Assembly: GCA_002721615.1 (NCBI GenBank)
Contig: PBKW01000011.1
Location: forward strand, 75,211-139,210
Length of the DNA stretch: 64,000 nucleotides
Source of the DNA: Chloroflexota bacterium
GTDB lineage: Bacteria; Chloroflexota; Dehalococcoidia; Lucifugimonadales; Lucifugimonadaceae
Direction: 5' to 3'
Shown: positions 54,105 to 62,942 of the stretch, piece after piece
Layout of the letters: each line of letters opens with the position of its first letter
Position numbering within the stretch: the stretch's first letter is position 1
Program-made: the position numbers and the translations under genes
The notes under the pieces: model-generated
Seen by the model: the letters and a program-made list of their open reading frames with translations, nothing else
What the model was told of the DNA's origin: nothing
The model's database searches: none

Positions 54105-54692
54105 TTATATTGAGGTCTCAGATAAAATTTTATATTCCGGTCCCGTAGATTTCAAAATACTTCGAATTACACTAATTTTTTTAAACCGAAAAGAAATTTT
54201 CTTCGGGTATTCAAATTTTTGCAAATTTGAAGAAAAAGATTTTCGATCTTTCTTAGAATGATTTTTTCTTATTCTAGCAATAGTAATGTGAGGAAGAAAT
54301 TTTTTGTGAATTTTAAAATTATTCTCTAACAATTTACATCTCAATTCATTATAAAGATAAAATATTTCAGGAGACTGATTTAATTTTGCTATAAAAACAT
54401 TTGGAGAATTTAAATTTGGTAAAAACACAAATTCTTCAATAAATGTATTAATTTCACAATTAAACTTAATATCTTCTATGATTTTCTTAATCAATATCAC
54501 TTGATCTTCTATAGAATCTCCAATAAATATTAATGTACAGTGAATCAATGATAAATCTGTCCATTTTAAAAAATGATTAAAAGTGTTCGGGATTAGTTCT
54601 TTAATCTCAGATAACTCTTTTCTAATAATATATGGAACATTCAAACTTACGAATATTCTCCAGGGAAAATCCTCATTATATTGATCTACCAA
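54105..54692 (-). CDS. thpR: RNA 2',3'-cyclic phosphodiesterase (ThpR/LigT family)
   Basis: A 2H phosphoesterase that opens 2',3'-cyclic phosphate RNA ends. Two HxT motifs are visible: HCTLIFIG near residue 55 and HITIARIRK near 140, about 85 residues apart as expected for the pseudo-symmetric fold. I place the start at the TTG 54690-54692, one base after the moaD-like stop and a few bases after a G-run (GGGGGG) that serves as ribosome-binding site. A TTG at 54707 inside moaD is the alternative. Physiological RNA target unknown. Confidence 0.85.
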   Translation of the reverse strand: MVDQYNEDFPWRIFVSLNVPYIIRKELSEIKELIPNTFNHFLKWTDLSLIHCTLIFIGDSIEDQVILIKKIIEDIKFNCEINTFIEEFVFLPNLNSPNVFIAKLNQSPEIFYLYNELRCKLLENNFKIHKKFLPHITIARIRKNHSKKDRKSFSSNLQKFEYPKKISFRFKKISVIRSILKSTGPEYKILSETSI

Positions 54693-54693
54693 A

Positions 54694-54957
54694 TTATCCC
54701 CCCGCAATTGCAGGCAGAAAATGCACTTCAGAATCTTCTTTAAGTTTATGAATTAATCCTAATCTAGTAGTACGACCATCAATAACTGCTGAAAGGCCAG
54801 GCTTTAATTTGTTATTCTCAACTAATTCTAATTTGATTCCAGGAAATAAATTTTCCAGATTGTTAATCAATTCTTTTAAATTTTTCCCATTTACATCTAT
54901 GACATTTGATCCCATAGAAAAATGTCTCAGTTTATATGGTAGATAAACAATTGCCAT
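54694..54957 (-). CDS. MoaD/ThiS-family sulfur carrier protein
   Basis: An 87-residue ubiquitin-like protein ending in Gly-Gly (LPAIAGG), which is adenylated and thiocarboxylated to deliver sulfur. VNGKNLKELINNLENLFPG and VIDGRTTRLG fit the MoaD layout. It lies 5 nt after the large subunit of a molybdenum hydroxylase, which needs molybdopterin, so a MoaD role in cofactor sulfuration is the natural reading. A ThiS or other carrier role cannot be excluded. Confidence 0.82.
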   Translation of the reverse strand: MAIVYLPYKLRHFSMGSNVIDVNGKNLKELINNLENLFPGIKLELVENNKLKPGLSAVIDGRTTRLGLIHKLKEDSEVHFLPAIAGG

Positions 54958-54962
54958 AAAAA

Positions 54963-57234
54963 TTATTTATTCTTTAAACCCTCTACAATACTAGAAGGTT
55001 TCATAGGAGTAGTAGAAATTCTAATCCCCAAAGCATCGTGAATAGCATTAGAAATAGTTGGAATTGGAGGCACAATAGGTGTTTCTCCAACTCCTCTTAC
55101 GCCAAATGGATGTTCTTCACTAGGAACTTCTACAAGAATTGTATCAATCATCGGAAGGTCTAAGGAAATAGGCATTTCTGTAATCTAAATAACTAGAATT
55201 TTCCATGATTCCATCTCTACTCATATAATATTCCTCATTTAAAGCCCAACCTATGCCTTGAGTAGCTCCGCCTTGTAGTTGCCCTTCAACATAAGAAGGA
55301 TGAATTGCTTTTCCACAATCTTGAATTGCTGTATATCTTACTACATCAGTTTTACCAGTACTTTCATCAATTTCTACATCTGCTATATGTACTCCAAATC
55401 CTCCTCCTGCTTCTTCAAGATCTACAGAAGCATTAGCTGTAATAGGTCCACCTGGAGAATCATCAGCAAATTCTTTCAACGTCATTTTTAATTCAGAATC
55501 TGATTTCGATTTAATGATTCCATTCTCATAAATTACCTCTTCTACATCAATGTCCCACTTTAATGCTGCTTTCTCTTCAATTTCTTGAATTAACTTTTGA
55601 GAAGCTAAATATGCAGCATAACCTGTAGCATAACATGTTCTACTTCCACCAGTTACATCTGTATAACCAATACTATCTGTATCAACTACTGTGGGCCTTA
55701 CATCTTCAGCGGGAATCCCTAAAACTTCAGCTGCCTGCATAGAAATAGATGCTCTAGTACCACCAATATCAGTAGATCCCTCAGTCAAAGCCACAGTTCC
55801 ATCTGTATTTAGAGCTAAATTTACATGAGATTTAAAACCAATATTAAACCAATAACCGCTAGCAATTCCTCTTCCTCTCTTTTTTCCTGGGGACAAATTA
55901 TCATCTAATTTTGACTTCCAGTGATCAGATTTTTTCGCAGCTTTCAAACATTCCTCTAATCCTATTCTAGTATAAAGTGGACCTAAAGCAGTCCGGGTAC
56001 CTTTTCTGGCAACATTTTTAATCCTAAACTCTAAAGGATTCCAGCCTTTTTCAGAACATATTTCATCTACTAAAGTTTCTATAGCAAAAGCAACTTGAGG
56101 AGAACCTGGTGCTCTATAAGGGGCTGAACTTGGTTTATTTACAATCACATCATAACCATCAATCCTTGTAGATGGAATATCATAACAAGAAAAAACACAT
56201 TTCGAAGCTGCCTCAATGAAAGCCTCAGGAAATCCGCCTGCTTCTAATTTTATTACTGCTTTGGCAGCTAACATTTTTCCTGAAGAATCAACTCCTAACT
56301 TTACCTTAACTTTTCCACCAGGAGCTGGTCCAGTAGCCTCAAAAACATCTGTCCTTGTCATAACCAACTTAACAGGTCTCCTAGATTTTTTAGACAAAAT
56401 TGCTGCTAAAGGCTCTAAGTAAATAGGAATTTTACCTCCAAAACCCCCTCCTATTTCCATAGGAGTCACTCTTACTCTAGAAACATCTAATCCTAATACC
56501 TTAGATACACTATCTCTTACGACAAATGAACCTTGAGTACTAGTCCAAATCTTTACTCTATTCTCTTCATCCCAAATAGCTGTGGCATTATGTGGTTCTA
56601 TGTAACCTTGATGAACGGTTTGCATATTTACTTCTTTTTCCAAAACAAAATCAGAATTAGAAAAACCTTTTTCCACATCACCAAAATCATATCTTTCATG
56701 AAGAGCTACATTAGTATTTAAAACTTTTTTTCCTAGATGATCTGCTTCAAAATCTTCTAAAATTATAGGAGCATCTTTATGCATCGCCTGATCAACATTT
56801 ATAACTGGCTCCAAAATTTCATAATCAACTTTGATTTTTTTTATAGCTTCTTCAGCAGTATTTTGATCTATAGCAGCTAAAGCTGCAACAGCATGACCCT
56901 TATACATTACTTTTTTATAAGCTAAAACATTTTCACTTAAATGCTTTTCAGAACCTGATTCTTCTGAAGAAGCTCTTTGTACATCATCTAATCTTGGAAG
57001 ATCATCAGATGTCATTACAGCGAGTACACCAGGTATTTTTTCTGCTTCAGAAGTATCAATGTTTTTTATAATAGCATGTGCATGAGGACTACGAAGTACT
57101 GCTCCCAACACAAGGCCTGGCAATTTTATATCAGCTCCATATTGAGCTCTACCAGTTACTTTATCATAACCATCATGCCTTATAGGCCTAGTACCAATAA
57201 CTTTATATTCTTTTTTATCAGAAGTTGAAACCAT
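54963..57234 (-). pseudogene. Molybdenum hydroxylase large subunit (xanthine dehydrogenase/CoxL family), frameshifted near 3' end
   Basis: This subunit binds the molybdopterin cofactor and hydroxylates the substrate. The main frame, 57234 to 55144, encodes 696 residues starting YKVIGTRPIRHDGYDKVTG. It includes GGGFGGKIPIYLEPLAAIL, PYRAPGSPQVAFAIE and GGSRTCYATGYAA. After LDYR (about residue 686) it runs into ten unrelated residues and a stop. The expected continuation MPISLDLPMIDTI is in the other frame from 55175 to 54963, with EEHPFGVRGVGETPIVPP and a normal C terminus. One extra T in the TTT at 55175-55177 explains the shift. The lost part carries the GVGE glutamate needed for catalysis. 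The active-site loop is neither of the CO dehydrogenase forms (CSFR or GAGR). Natural mutation, recoding and sequencing error are all possible. Confidence 0.85.
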
Positions 57235-57246
57235 TTTTCCTCCTAA

Positions 57247-57732
57247 CTACGAATTTTCAGAAGCTTTTTGTACAGCTTTCACAATCTTGTCATATCCAGT
57301 ACATCTACATAAATTGCCTGCTAACCAATGTCTTATTCTACCTTCTGAAGGATTAGGCTCCTTATCAAGTAAATTCTTTGAGGCGACTAAGAAACCTGGA
57401 GTACATATTCCACATTGCAAAGCAGCTTCTTCAAGAAAAGCCTGCTGTAATGGATGTAGACCTTCAGGTGTAGCCATCCCCTCTATGGTTTCTACATTTT
57501 TTCCATCTATTTCAGCGCCTAAAACTAAACAAGAATCAACAATCCTTCGGTCTATAGTTACAGTACATGCACCACAATTCCCATCATTACAACCTTCTTT
57601 TGTTCCAGTTATTCCAACAATCTCTCTAAGAGTTTCTAATAAGCTTATATATGGAGGAATCAATAATTCCATCTCCTGTCCATTGATAGTTGTAGTAATT
57701 TGAATTTTTTTAACTTTCTTAGAATTTGCCAT
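57247..57732 (-). CDS. Molybdenum hydroxylase [2Fe-2S] subunit (CoxS/XdhC type)
   Basis: The small electron-transfer subunit. In the 161-residue protein the plant-type cluster is held by Cys48, Cys53, Cys56 and Cys68 (GCNDGNCGACTV), and the second cluster by Cys107, Cys110, Cys142 and Cys144 (QCGICTPGF and GNLCRCTGYDKI). All eight ligands are present. It directly abuts the FAD subunit gene (TAA ATG) and lies 12 nt before the large subunit. No Tat signal is present, so the complex is cytoplasmic. Confidence 0.94.
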   Translation of the reverse strand: MANSKKVKKIQITTTINGQEMELLIPPYISLLETLREIVGITGTKEGCNDGNCGACTVTIDRRIVDSCLVLGAEIDGKNVETIEGMATPEGLHPLQQAFLEEAALQCGICTPGFLVASKNLLDKEPNPSEGRIRHWLAGNLCRCTGYDKIVKAVQKASENS

Positions 57733-58599
57733 TTAATTTCCTCCTGCTCTTTCTAATGCTAGATCTAAAGTTCTCCTAGTTAAAACACCTATAAGATGTT
57801 TTCTGAACTCAACATCTCCTCTCATGTCAGTAATTGGAGAACAAGAATCTTGTGCTATCTGAGAAGCTTGATCTAAATTATCTTCCGAAACATCTTTCCC
57901 TAATAAAAATTCACTTGCTTTTTCCGCATAGATAGGAGTGGGCCCTACAGCAGCTAAAGCTATTTTAGAATTAGTGATTTTACCTCCATCTACTACTACA
58001 GAAGATCCAACAGCAGCAACAGCTATATCCATTTCATTTCTGGGAATAAATCTTTCATAAGCTGCACCAAAACCTGAATTAGGCAAAGGAATTTTTAAAG
58101 AAACTAAAAATTCTCCTTCATCTAGAACGTTTTTTCCTGGACTTACACAAAATTGATCTACAGAAATTTCTCTAGATCCTTTAGGTCCAGCAATCACACA
58201 TATAGTATTATGTACTATCAAAGGACATATTCCATCTGCACTAGGGGAAGCATTACATAGATTGCCACCTAAACTTGCACGTGATTGAATTTGAATGCCA
58301 CCTATTAGAGAAGCTGCATCAATTATTCCTGGAAATTGTGAAGTGACTTTTTCATCTTCATACAATAGATAACATGGGACAGCTGAACCAACTAATAAAT
58401 GATCTTTAGTCCACTCAACTTTTGTTAATTCAGGAATATTTTTCACATCTATAATCGCATCTAATTCAAACCTTCCACCTCTTGTTTGTACTAGAATATC
58501 TGTTCCTCCAGCTAAACATCTAGCTTTAGATCCAAATTTTTCAAGCAACCCCAATGCGTCATTAATATTTTCAGGGGCGTAATAATTATATGGATGCAC
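57733..58599 (-). CDS. Molybdenum hydroxylase FAD subunit (CoxM type)
   Basis: The 288-residue medium subunit carries FAD and passes electrons to an acceptor. CLAGGTDILVQTRGGR near residue 33 is the first FAD loop of the CoxM/vanillyl-alcohol-oxidase type fold. GGIQIQSRASLGGNLCNASPSAD near 98 contains the second (TIGGN-like SLGGNLCNASP). The CO_deh_flav C-terminal domain follows with RNEMDIAVAAVGS and FRKHLIGVLTRR. It is the promoter-proximal subunit gene, 112 nt downstream of the Lrp/RAM-type gene. Confidence 0.92.
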   Translation of the reverse strand: MHPYNYYAPENINDALGLLEKFGSKARCLAGGTDILVQTRGGRFELDAIIDVKNIPELTKVEWTKDHLLVGSAVPCYLLYEDEKVTSQFPGIIDAASLIGGIQIQSRASLGGNLCNASPSADGICPLIVHNTICVIAGPKGSREISVDQFCVSPGKNVLDEGEFLVSLKIPLPNSGFGAAYERFIPRNEMDIAVAAVGSSVVVDGGKITNSKIALAAVGPTPIYAEKASEFLLGKDVSEDNLDQASQIAQDSCSPITDMRGDVEFRKHLIGVLTRRTLDLALERAGGN

Positions 58600-58711
58600 T
58601 TGAAACTCCTATAAACAATAATTTTATTAATACACTTTAGATATTATCTTAATTTGAATCGAATAGAGCAAGAAACAATAAAATAATTTCTCAATCTATA
58701 TGAAAATAGGT

Positions 58712-58954
58712 TCAATTCGTAGATTTCACAGATAAACAAGTAACTGTCTTTACTATACCTGGCATTCTATGCATTTCATTGCTAAGAATCTTTCCTATAC
58801 TAGGAAGATCACTTGCTTCTATTACTGCAATAATATCATAAGGACCTGTAACCACGTCTAACATATTTACTTCCTTTATTCCTTCTAATGTGTTTACCAC
58901 ATCTTGACTCTTGCCAATAGAAGTTTCTATTAAAATATATGCTCTTGTAGCCAT
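58712..58954 (-). CDS. Stand-alone RAM (Lrp/AsnC ligand-binding) domain protein
   Basis: An 80-residue protein consisting only of the Lrp/AsnC effector domain: AYILIETSIGKSQDVVNTL, VVTGPYDIIAVIEASD (the V-T-G-x-Y/F-D signature) and MPGIVKTVTCLSVK. There is no helix-turn-helix, so it cannot bind DNA alone; such proteins form rings that bind amino acids or modulate full-length Lrp partners. A good site (AGGAGGAAT) precedes the ATG. It is upstream of and co-directional with the molybdenum hydroxylase genes. Confidence 0.88.
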   Translation of the reverse strand: MATRAYILIETSIGKSQDVVNTLEGIKEVNMLDVVTGPYDIIAVIEASDLPSIGKILSNEMHRMPGIVKTVTCLSVKSTN

Positions 58955-59334
58955 TATTCCTCCTGCTCAAAGTAAATAATATATAATATATAATACACGA
59001 AATTTAGTTTATTTTCTGTTTCATTTTTACTTCTATGAGAATAATTTTTCATAATATTTTAATGAGTTAATTACCATCTTGATTTTTTGATCTTTTCTTT
59101 AAAAAAATAAAAATTATTAATAAAATCAGAAAAATTACTATTAAAACTCCAAAAGGTGTCTTTGTAATAGACAAAATACTAAAAATAAAATTCCAAAAAG
59201 CTCTTAAAAAAGAAGTTATCCAATTAATCATTTACTAATAATAACTAAAATTTTCAGTAAATTAATATTATTAGACTATTTCAATTAAGATATTTATATT
59301 ATTAATAAGATATAGAGAAATTCGAAAAGAAATT
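58955..59334. other. Longest intergenic spacer in the window
   Basis: This 380-nt very AT-rich stretch separates the minus-strand RAM protein from the plus-strand mannonate dehydratase. It must hold promoters for both directions. It contains one small possible membrane-protein ORF on the minus strand (59067-59231). I see no tRNA-like fold, no strong hairpin terminator and no clustered DnaA boxes; only one 7/9 match (TTATCCAAT) occurs, near 59216. Confidence 0.6.
59067..59231 (-). CDS. Possible small single-span membrane protein
   Basis: A 54-codon frame starting MINWITSFLRAFWNFIFSIL, with a strong hydrophobic helix at about residues 27-44 (FGVLIVIFLILLIIFIFL) and a basic end (KKRSKNQDGN), giving a positive-inside tail. 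No Shine-Dalgarno is visible before the ATG, and AT-rich DNA produces hydrophobic ORFs by chance, so this is tentative. No family recognised. Confidence 0.3.
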   Translation of the reverse strand: MINWITSFLRAFWNFIFSILSITKTPFGVLIVIFLILLIIFIFLKKRSKNQDGN

Positions 59335-60303
59335 ATGAGACCAGGATTTGGCCAATTTAATTCAGCAAGCCCAGAATATTTAAAATTCGCAAAACAATTT
59401 GGTGCTACAGATATTCTATTAAATTCAATAGGAGGAAATGATAATCTTCCTAGTGCTAATGGCAAATGGGAATTGCAAGATTTAGTCAAACTTAGACTTA
59501 TGGTTGAAAGTCATGGTCTCAAATTATCTGCTTTGGAAAATGTTCCTAAATACTTCTATGATCATGTGATGCTTAACGGACCTAAAAGAGATGAGCAGAT
59601 AGAAAATATGATTTACACAATCAGAAATATTGCAAGAGCAGGTATTCCTATATTTGGATATAATTGGATGCCATCACTTGTATGGAGGACAGAACCTAAA
59701 TTAATTAGGGGAGGTGCTGAGGCTAGTGCTTTTGATGATTCTGTAGCTCAAAAAATGCCTCTTACTCATGAAAGAGAATACACTGATGAGGAAGTGTGGA
59801 AGAATTTAGAATATTGGATAAAAATCATTACTCCTATAGCAGAAGATGAAGGAATAAGGCTAGGAATTCATCCCTGTGATCCTCCGGTGCCTAAGCTTGG
59901 TGGTATTCCAAATTTATTTAGAAGTTTTGATTCATACAAAAGGTTAATTGAGATTTATCCTAGTGATTCAAATGCCATAGAGTTTTGTCAGGGAACCTTT
60001 TCTGAAATGAACGATGATATTTATGAAATGATTAGATATTTTGGAGAAAGAAAAAAAATACTTTATGTACATTTTAGAAATGTTTCAGGTCAGGTACCAA
60101 AATTTCATGAAGAGTTTATAAACACTGGATATGTAGATATGTATAAGGCAATGAAAATATATCATGAAGTAGGATTTGATGGATTTTTCATTGATGACCA
60201 TGTTCCAAGTACATATAAAGATACTCCGTGGGGACATAGAGGCAGAGCTTTTGCAAACGGTTACATACAGGCAATGATTGAAGCTGTGCAAAAAGAGATT
60301 TGA
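59335..60303 (+). CDS. Mannonate dehydratase-like (UxuA family)
   Basis: UxuA dehydrates D-mannonate to 2-keto-3-deoxygluconate in hexuronate degradation. The 322-residue TIM-barrel protein has YNWMPSLVWRTE near residue 112, GIRLGIHPCDPPVPKLGGIP near 175 (metal His and Cys), FCQGTFSEM near 222, YVHFRNVSGQVPKFHE near 248 and FIDDHVPS near 288. These match the UxuA order of metal ligands (His, Cys, His, Asp). It is somewhat shorter than E. coli UxuA (394), like many marine homologues. No other uronate gene is in the window. Its stop is followed by the aconitase start as TGA T ATG. Confidence 0.87.
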   Translation: MRPGFGQFNSASPEYLKFAKQFGATDILLNSIGGNDNLPSANGKWELQDLVKLRLMVESHGLKLSALENVPKYFYDHVMLNGPKRDEQIENMIYTIRNIARAGIPIFGYNWMPSLVWRTEPKLIRGGAEASAFDDSVAQKMPLTHEREYTDEEVWKNLEYWIKIITPIAEDEGIRLGIHPCDPPVPKLGGIPNLFRSFDSYKRLIEIYPSDSNAIEFCQGTFSEMNDDIYEMIRYFGERKKILYVHFRNVSGQVPKFHEEFINTGYVDMYKAMKIYHEVGFDGFFIDDHVPSTYKDTPWGHRGRAFANGYIQAMIEAVQKEI

Positions 60304-60304
60304 T

Positions 60305-62938
60305 ATGGATTATTTGAAAAAATCCAAACAAAAACTTAATACTTCTTCAGGAGAATTAACTTATTTTAGCTTAAATGAATTAATTAAATACCATCCACAA
60401 TTAAAGAAATTTCCATATTCTTTAAAAATTTTATTAGAAAACATCTTAAGAAATATATCATTAGGTAAAACTCATATAGAAGAACTAGAAAATATTTTAT
60501 CTTGGGGTGATAAGTCATCTTTTAAAAAAGAGATTCCTTTTTTACCGTCTAGGGTGGTTCTTCAAGATTTTACTGGAGTTCCAGTAGTAGTAGATCTAGC
60601 AAGTATGCGTGAAGCAGCTCAAAAAGCAGGATACGATCCTTCTTTAATTAATCCTATTGTAAGATCTGAATTAGTTATAGATCATTCTGTGCAAGTAGAT
60701 TATTTTGCCACAGAAGGTGCATTGGCTAAAAATACCAAGCTTGAATTTAAAAGAAACAAAGAAAGGTATCAATTACTTAAATGGGGACAATCAGCATTCT
60801 CAAATTTTTCTATAATTCCTCCAGGAGTTGGAATTGTACATCAAGTGAATTTAGAATATCTATCTCCTGGAATAATGATTCAAGAATTAAATAATCAAAA
60901 ATATATTTTTCCAGATAGTTGTTTGGGAACGGATTCTCACACAACAATGATTAATGGTTTAGGTGTTTTGGGATGGGGAGTAGGTGGTATTGAAGCTGAA
61001 GCTGTAATGTTAGGTCAGCCATATTACTTGAAATTACCCGAAATTATAGGTGTAAGGTTAATTGGAACTTTAAAAGAGGGAACTACAGCAACTGATTTAG
61101 TTTTAACAGTGACTGAAACTCTTAGGAAACATGGAGTTGTAGAAAAATTTATTGAATTTTTTGGCCCTGGTTTGGTAGATCTGAGTTTAGCTGACAGAGC
61201 AACTATATCGAATATGGCACCTGAATATGGTGCTACATGTGGTTATTTTCCTATTGATGAACAAACAATTGAGTATTTAAGAAATACTGGAAGAGAAAGT
61301 ACTAATATCTCTGAAATGGAGGAATATTTTATTAATCAAGGTATTTTTTATTCTAATGAGATAGATCCATCTTATACCGATGTTATTGAAATTAATTTAG
61401 ATTTAGTGGAGCCTAGTTTAGCCGGACCTAAAAGACCTCAAGATAAGGTAAAACTTTCAGAAGTAAGAGATAGTTTTTACAAGAATTTTGAAAAACAAAA
61501 ACATGACAATTTGGTTTTTGAAGATGCTTCAGTAGTTATTGCTGCAATTACTAGTTGTACTAATACATCTAATCCTTCAGTAATGGTAGGTGCTGGTTTG
61601 ATGGCTAAAAATTTGAATAAAATGGGTTTAAAACCAAAACCTTGGGTTAAAACTAGTATGGCCCCAGGGTCAAAAGTAGTAACTAAATATCTTTCTGATT
61701 CTAAGTTGGATTTAGAATTAGATAAGATAGGCTTTTCTACTGTTGGATATGGATGCACTACCTGTATAGGAAATAGTGGTCCTCTTCCAAGGGAAGTTTC
61801 AGAATTGATTGAAGATAATGATTTGTCTGTGGCATCAGTTTTAAGTGGGAATAGAAATTTTGAAGGAAGGATTCATCCACAGGTTAAAGCTAATTATTTA
61901 GCTTCTCCTATGTTAGTAGTTGCTTATTCAATTGTTGGAACAATAGATATCGACTTAAAAACTGAACCTCTTGGGATTGATAAATATGGAAAAAATGTTT
62001 TTCTTTCAGATATTTGGCCTTCTCAAGATGAGATTAAAAGTACTATTCAAAATTCTATTAAACCAGAAATTTACAACAACACTTATTCAAGTGCTATAAA
62101 AGATAATTTGGATTGGAATAATTTGGATTCTGAAAATTCTAAATTATTTCAATGGGATAAAGAGTCTTCTTATATTCAAAAAGTCCCATTTTTTGATGAC
62201 TTTTCTCTAGAATTACCTGATTGGATTCCTATCAATGGAGCAAGAATCTTAGTGAAGCTTGGTAATACTGTTACTACTGATCATATTTCTCCTGCTGGAA
62301 GTATTCCTCAGAGTGCTCCATCTGGACAACATTTGATATCTAAAGATATCCCACGATCACAGTTTAATTCCTATGGTTCTAGGAGAGGTAATCACAACGT
62401 CATGATTAGAGGTACTTTTGGAAATATAAGGTTAAAGAATTTGATGACTCCTGATAAAGAAGGGGATTGGACTATTCATTATCCAGATAAAAAAGTTATG
62501 AGGATATTTGAAGCATCAGAATTATATAAGTCAAAGAACGTTCCATTAATTGTAATAGCTGGTAATGAATATGGGACAGGATCATCTAGAGATTGGGCTG
62601 CAAAAGGGCCTAGTTTATTAGGGGTAAGAGCTGTGATAGCAAAAGGATTTGAAAGAATTCATAGAAGTAACTTGATAGGTATGGGAGTTATTCCCTTAGA
62701 ATTTAAACAAAATGAAACTTTAGAAACTTTAGGAATAGAAAATTCTTGTATATTTAATATCAATCTCGATATTTTCGAGATACAACCTAGACAAAAAATT
62801 ATTATAGAATCTATTTCAGAAAATGGTCATAGAAAAGAATTTGAAGTTTTACTTAGAATAGATACTCCTATCGAAATGGAATATTTGAAAAATGGTGGTG
62901 TTTTACAGTTTGTTCTTAGACAAATGTTGAAAAAATAA
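60305..62938 (+). CDS. acnA: Aconitate hydratase (AcnA type)
   Basis: TCA-cycle enzyme isomerising citrate and isocitrate. From the ATG at 60305 (the frame is open back to 60278, inside uxuA) it has 877 residues. GTDSHTTMINGLGVLGWGVG near residue 208, ITSCTNTSNPSVM near 418 (first Fe-S cysteine) and GCTTCIGNSGPL near 483 (the other two) are diagnostic. ILVKLGNTVTTDHISPAGSI and AGNEYGTGSSRDWAAKGP mark the swivel domain. It is the IRP-like AcnA class, not AcnB. Coupling to uxuA by a one-base gap suggests shared expression. Confidence 0.95.
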   Translation: MDYLKKSKQKLNTSSGELTYFSLNELIKYHPQLKKFPYSLKILLENILRNISLGKTHIEELENILSWGDKSSFKKEIPFLPSRVVLQDFTGVPVVVDLASMREAAQKAGYDPSLINPIVRSELVIDHSVQVDYFATEGALAKNTKLEFKRNKERYQLLKWGQSAFSNFSIIPPGVGIVHQVNLEYLSPGIMIQELNNQKYIFPDSCLGTDSHTTMINGLGVLGWGVGGIEAEAVMLGQPYYLKLPEIIGVRLIGTLKEGTTATDLVLTVTETLRKHGVVEKFIEFFGPGLVDLSLADRATISNMAPEYGATCGYFPIDEQTIEYLRNTGRESTNISEMEEYFINQGIFYSNEIDPSYTDVIEINLDLVEPSLAGPKRPQDKVKLSEVRDSFYKNFEKQKHDNLVFEDASVVIAAITSCTNTSNPSVMVGAGLMAKNLNKMGLKPKPWVKTSMAPGSKVVTKYLSDSKLDLELDKIGFSTVGYGCTTCIGNSGPLPREVSELIEDNDLSVASVLSGNRNFEGRIHPQVKANYLASPMLVVAYSIVGTIDIDLKTEPLGIDKYGKNVFLSDIWPSQDEIKSTIQNSIKPEIYNNTYSSAIKDNLDWNNLDSENSKLFQWDKESSYIQKVPFFDDFSLELPDWIPINGARILVKLGNTVTTDHISPAGSIPQSAPSGQHLISKDIPRSQFNSYGSRRGNHNVMIRGTFGNIRLKNLMTPDKEGDWTIHYPDKKVMRIFEASELYKSKNVPLIVIAGNEYGTGSSRDWAAKGPSLLGVRAVIAKGFERIHRSNLIGMGVIPLEFKQNETLETLGIENSCIFNINLDIFEIQPRQKIIIESISENGHRKEFEVLLRIDTPIEMEYLKNGGVLQFVLRQMLKK

Positions 62939-62942
62939 TACT

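Noticed and set aside
54963-55175. The short C-terminal ORF as an independent gene
   Set aside because: Its content is exactly the missing C terminus of the large subunit, so a frameshift is the simpler explanation; a natural split is kept only as an alternative.
54963-57234. Aerobic CO dehydrogenase (coxMSL) identification
   Set aside because: The large subunit's active-site stretch is PYRAPGSPQ, not the AYxCSFR of form I or AYRGAGR of form II.
57287-57703. 138-residue open frame on plus opposite the [2Fe-2S] subunit
   Set aside because: It is antisense to a gene with all eight cluster cysteines, has no recognisable motif, and no ribosome-binding site; a shadow frame.
58955-59334. Replication origin in the longest spacer
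   Set aside because: Only one weak DnaA-box-like match and no dnaA/dnaN nearby. Hand counts of G versus C in several lines on either side gave similar coding-strand skew, so there is no clear skew switch.
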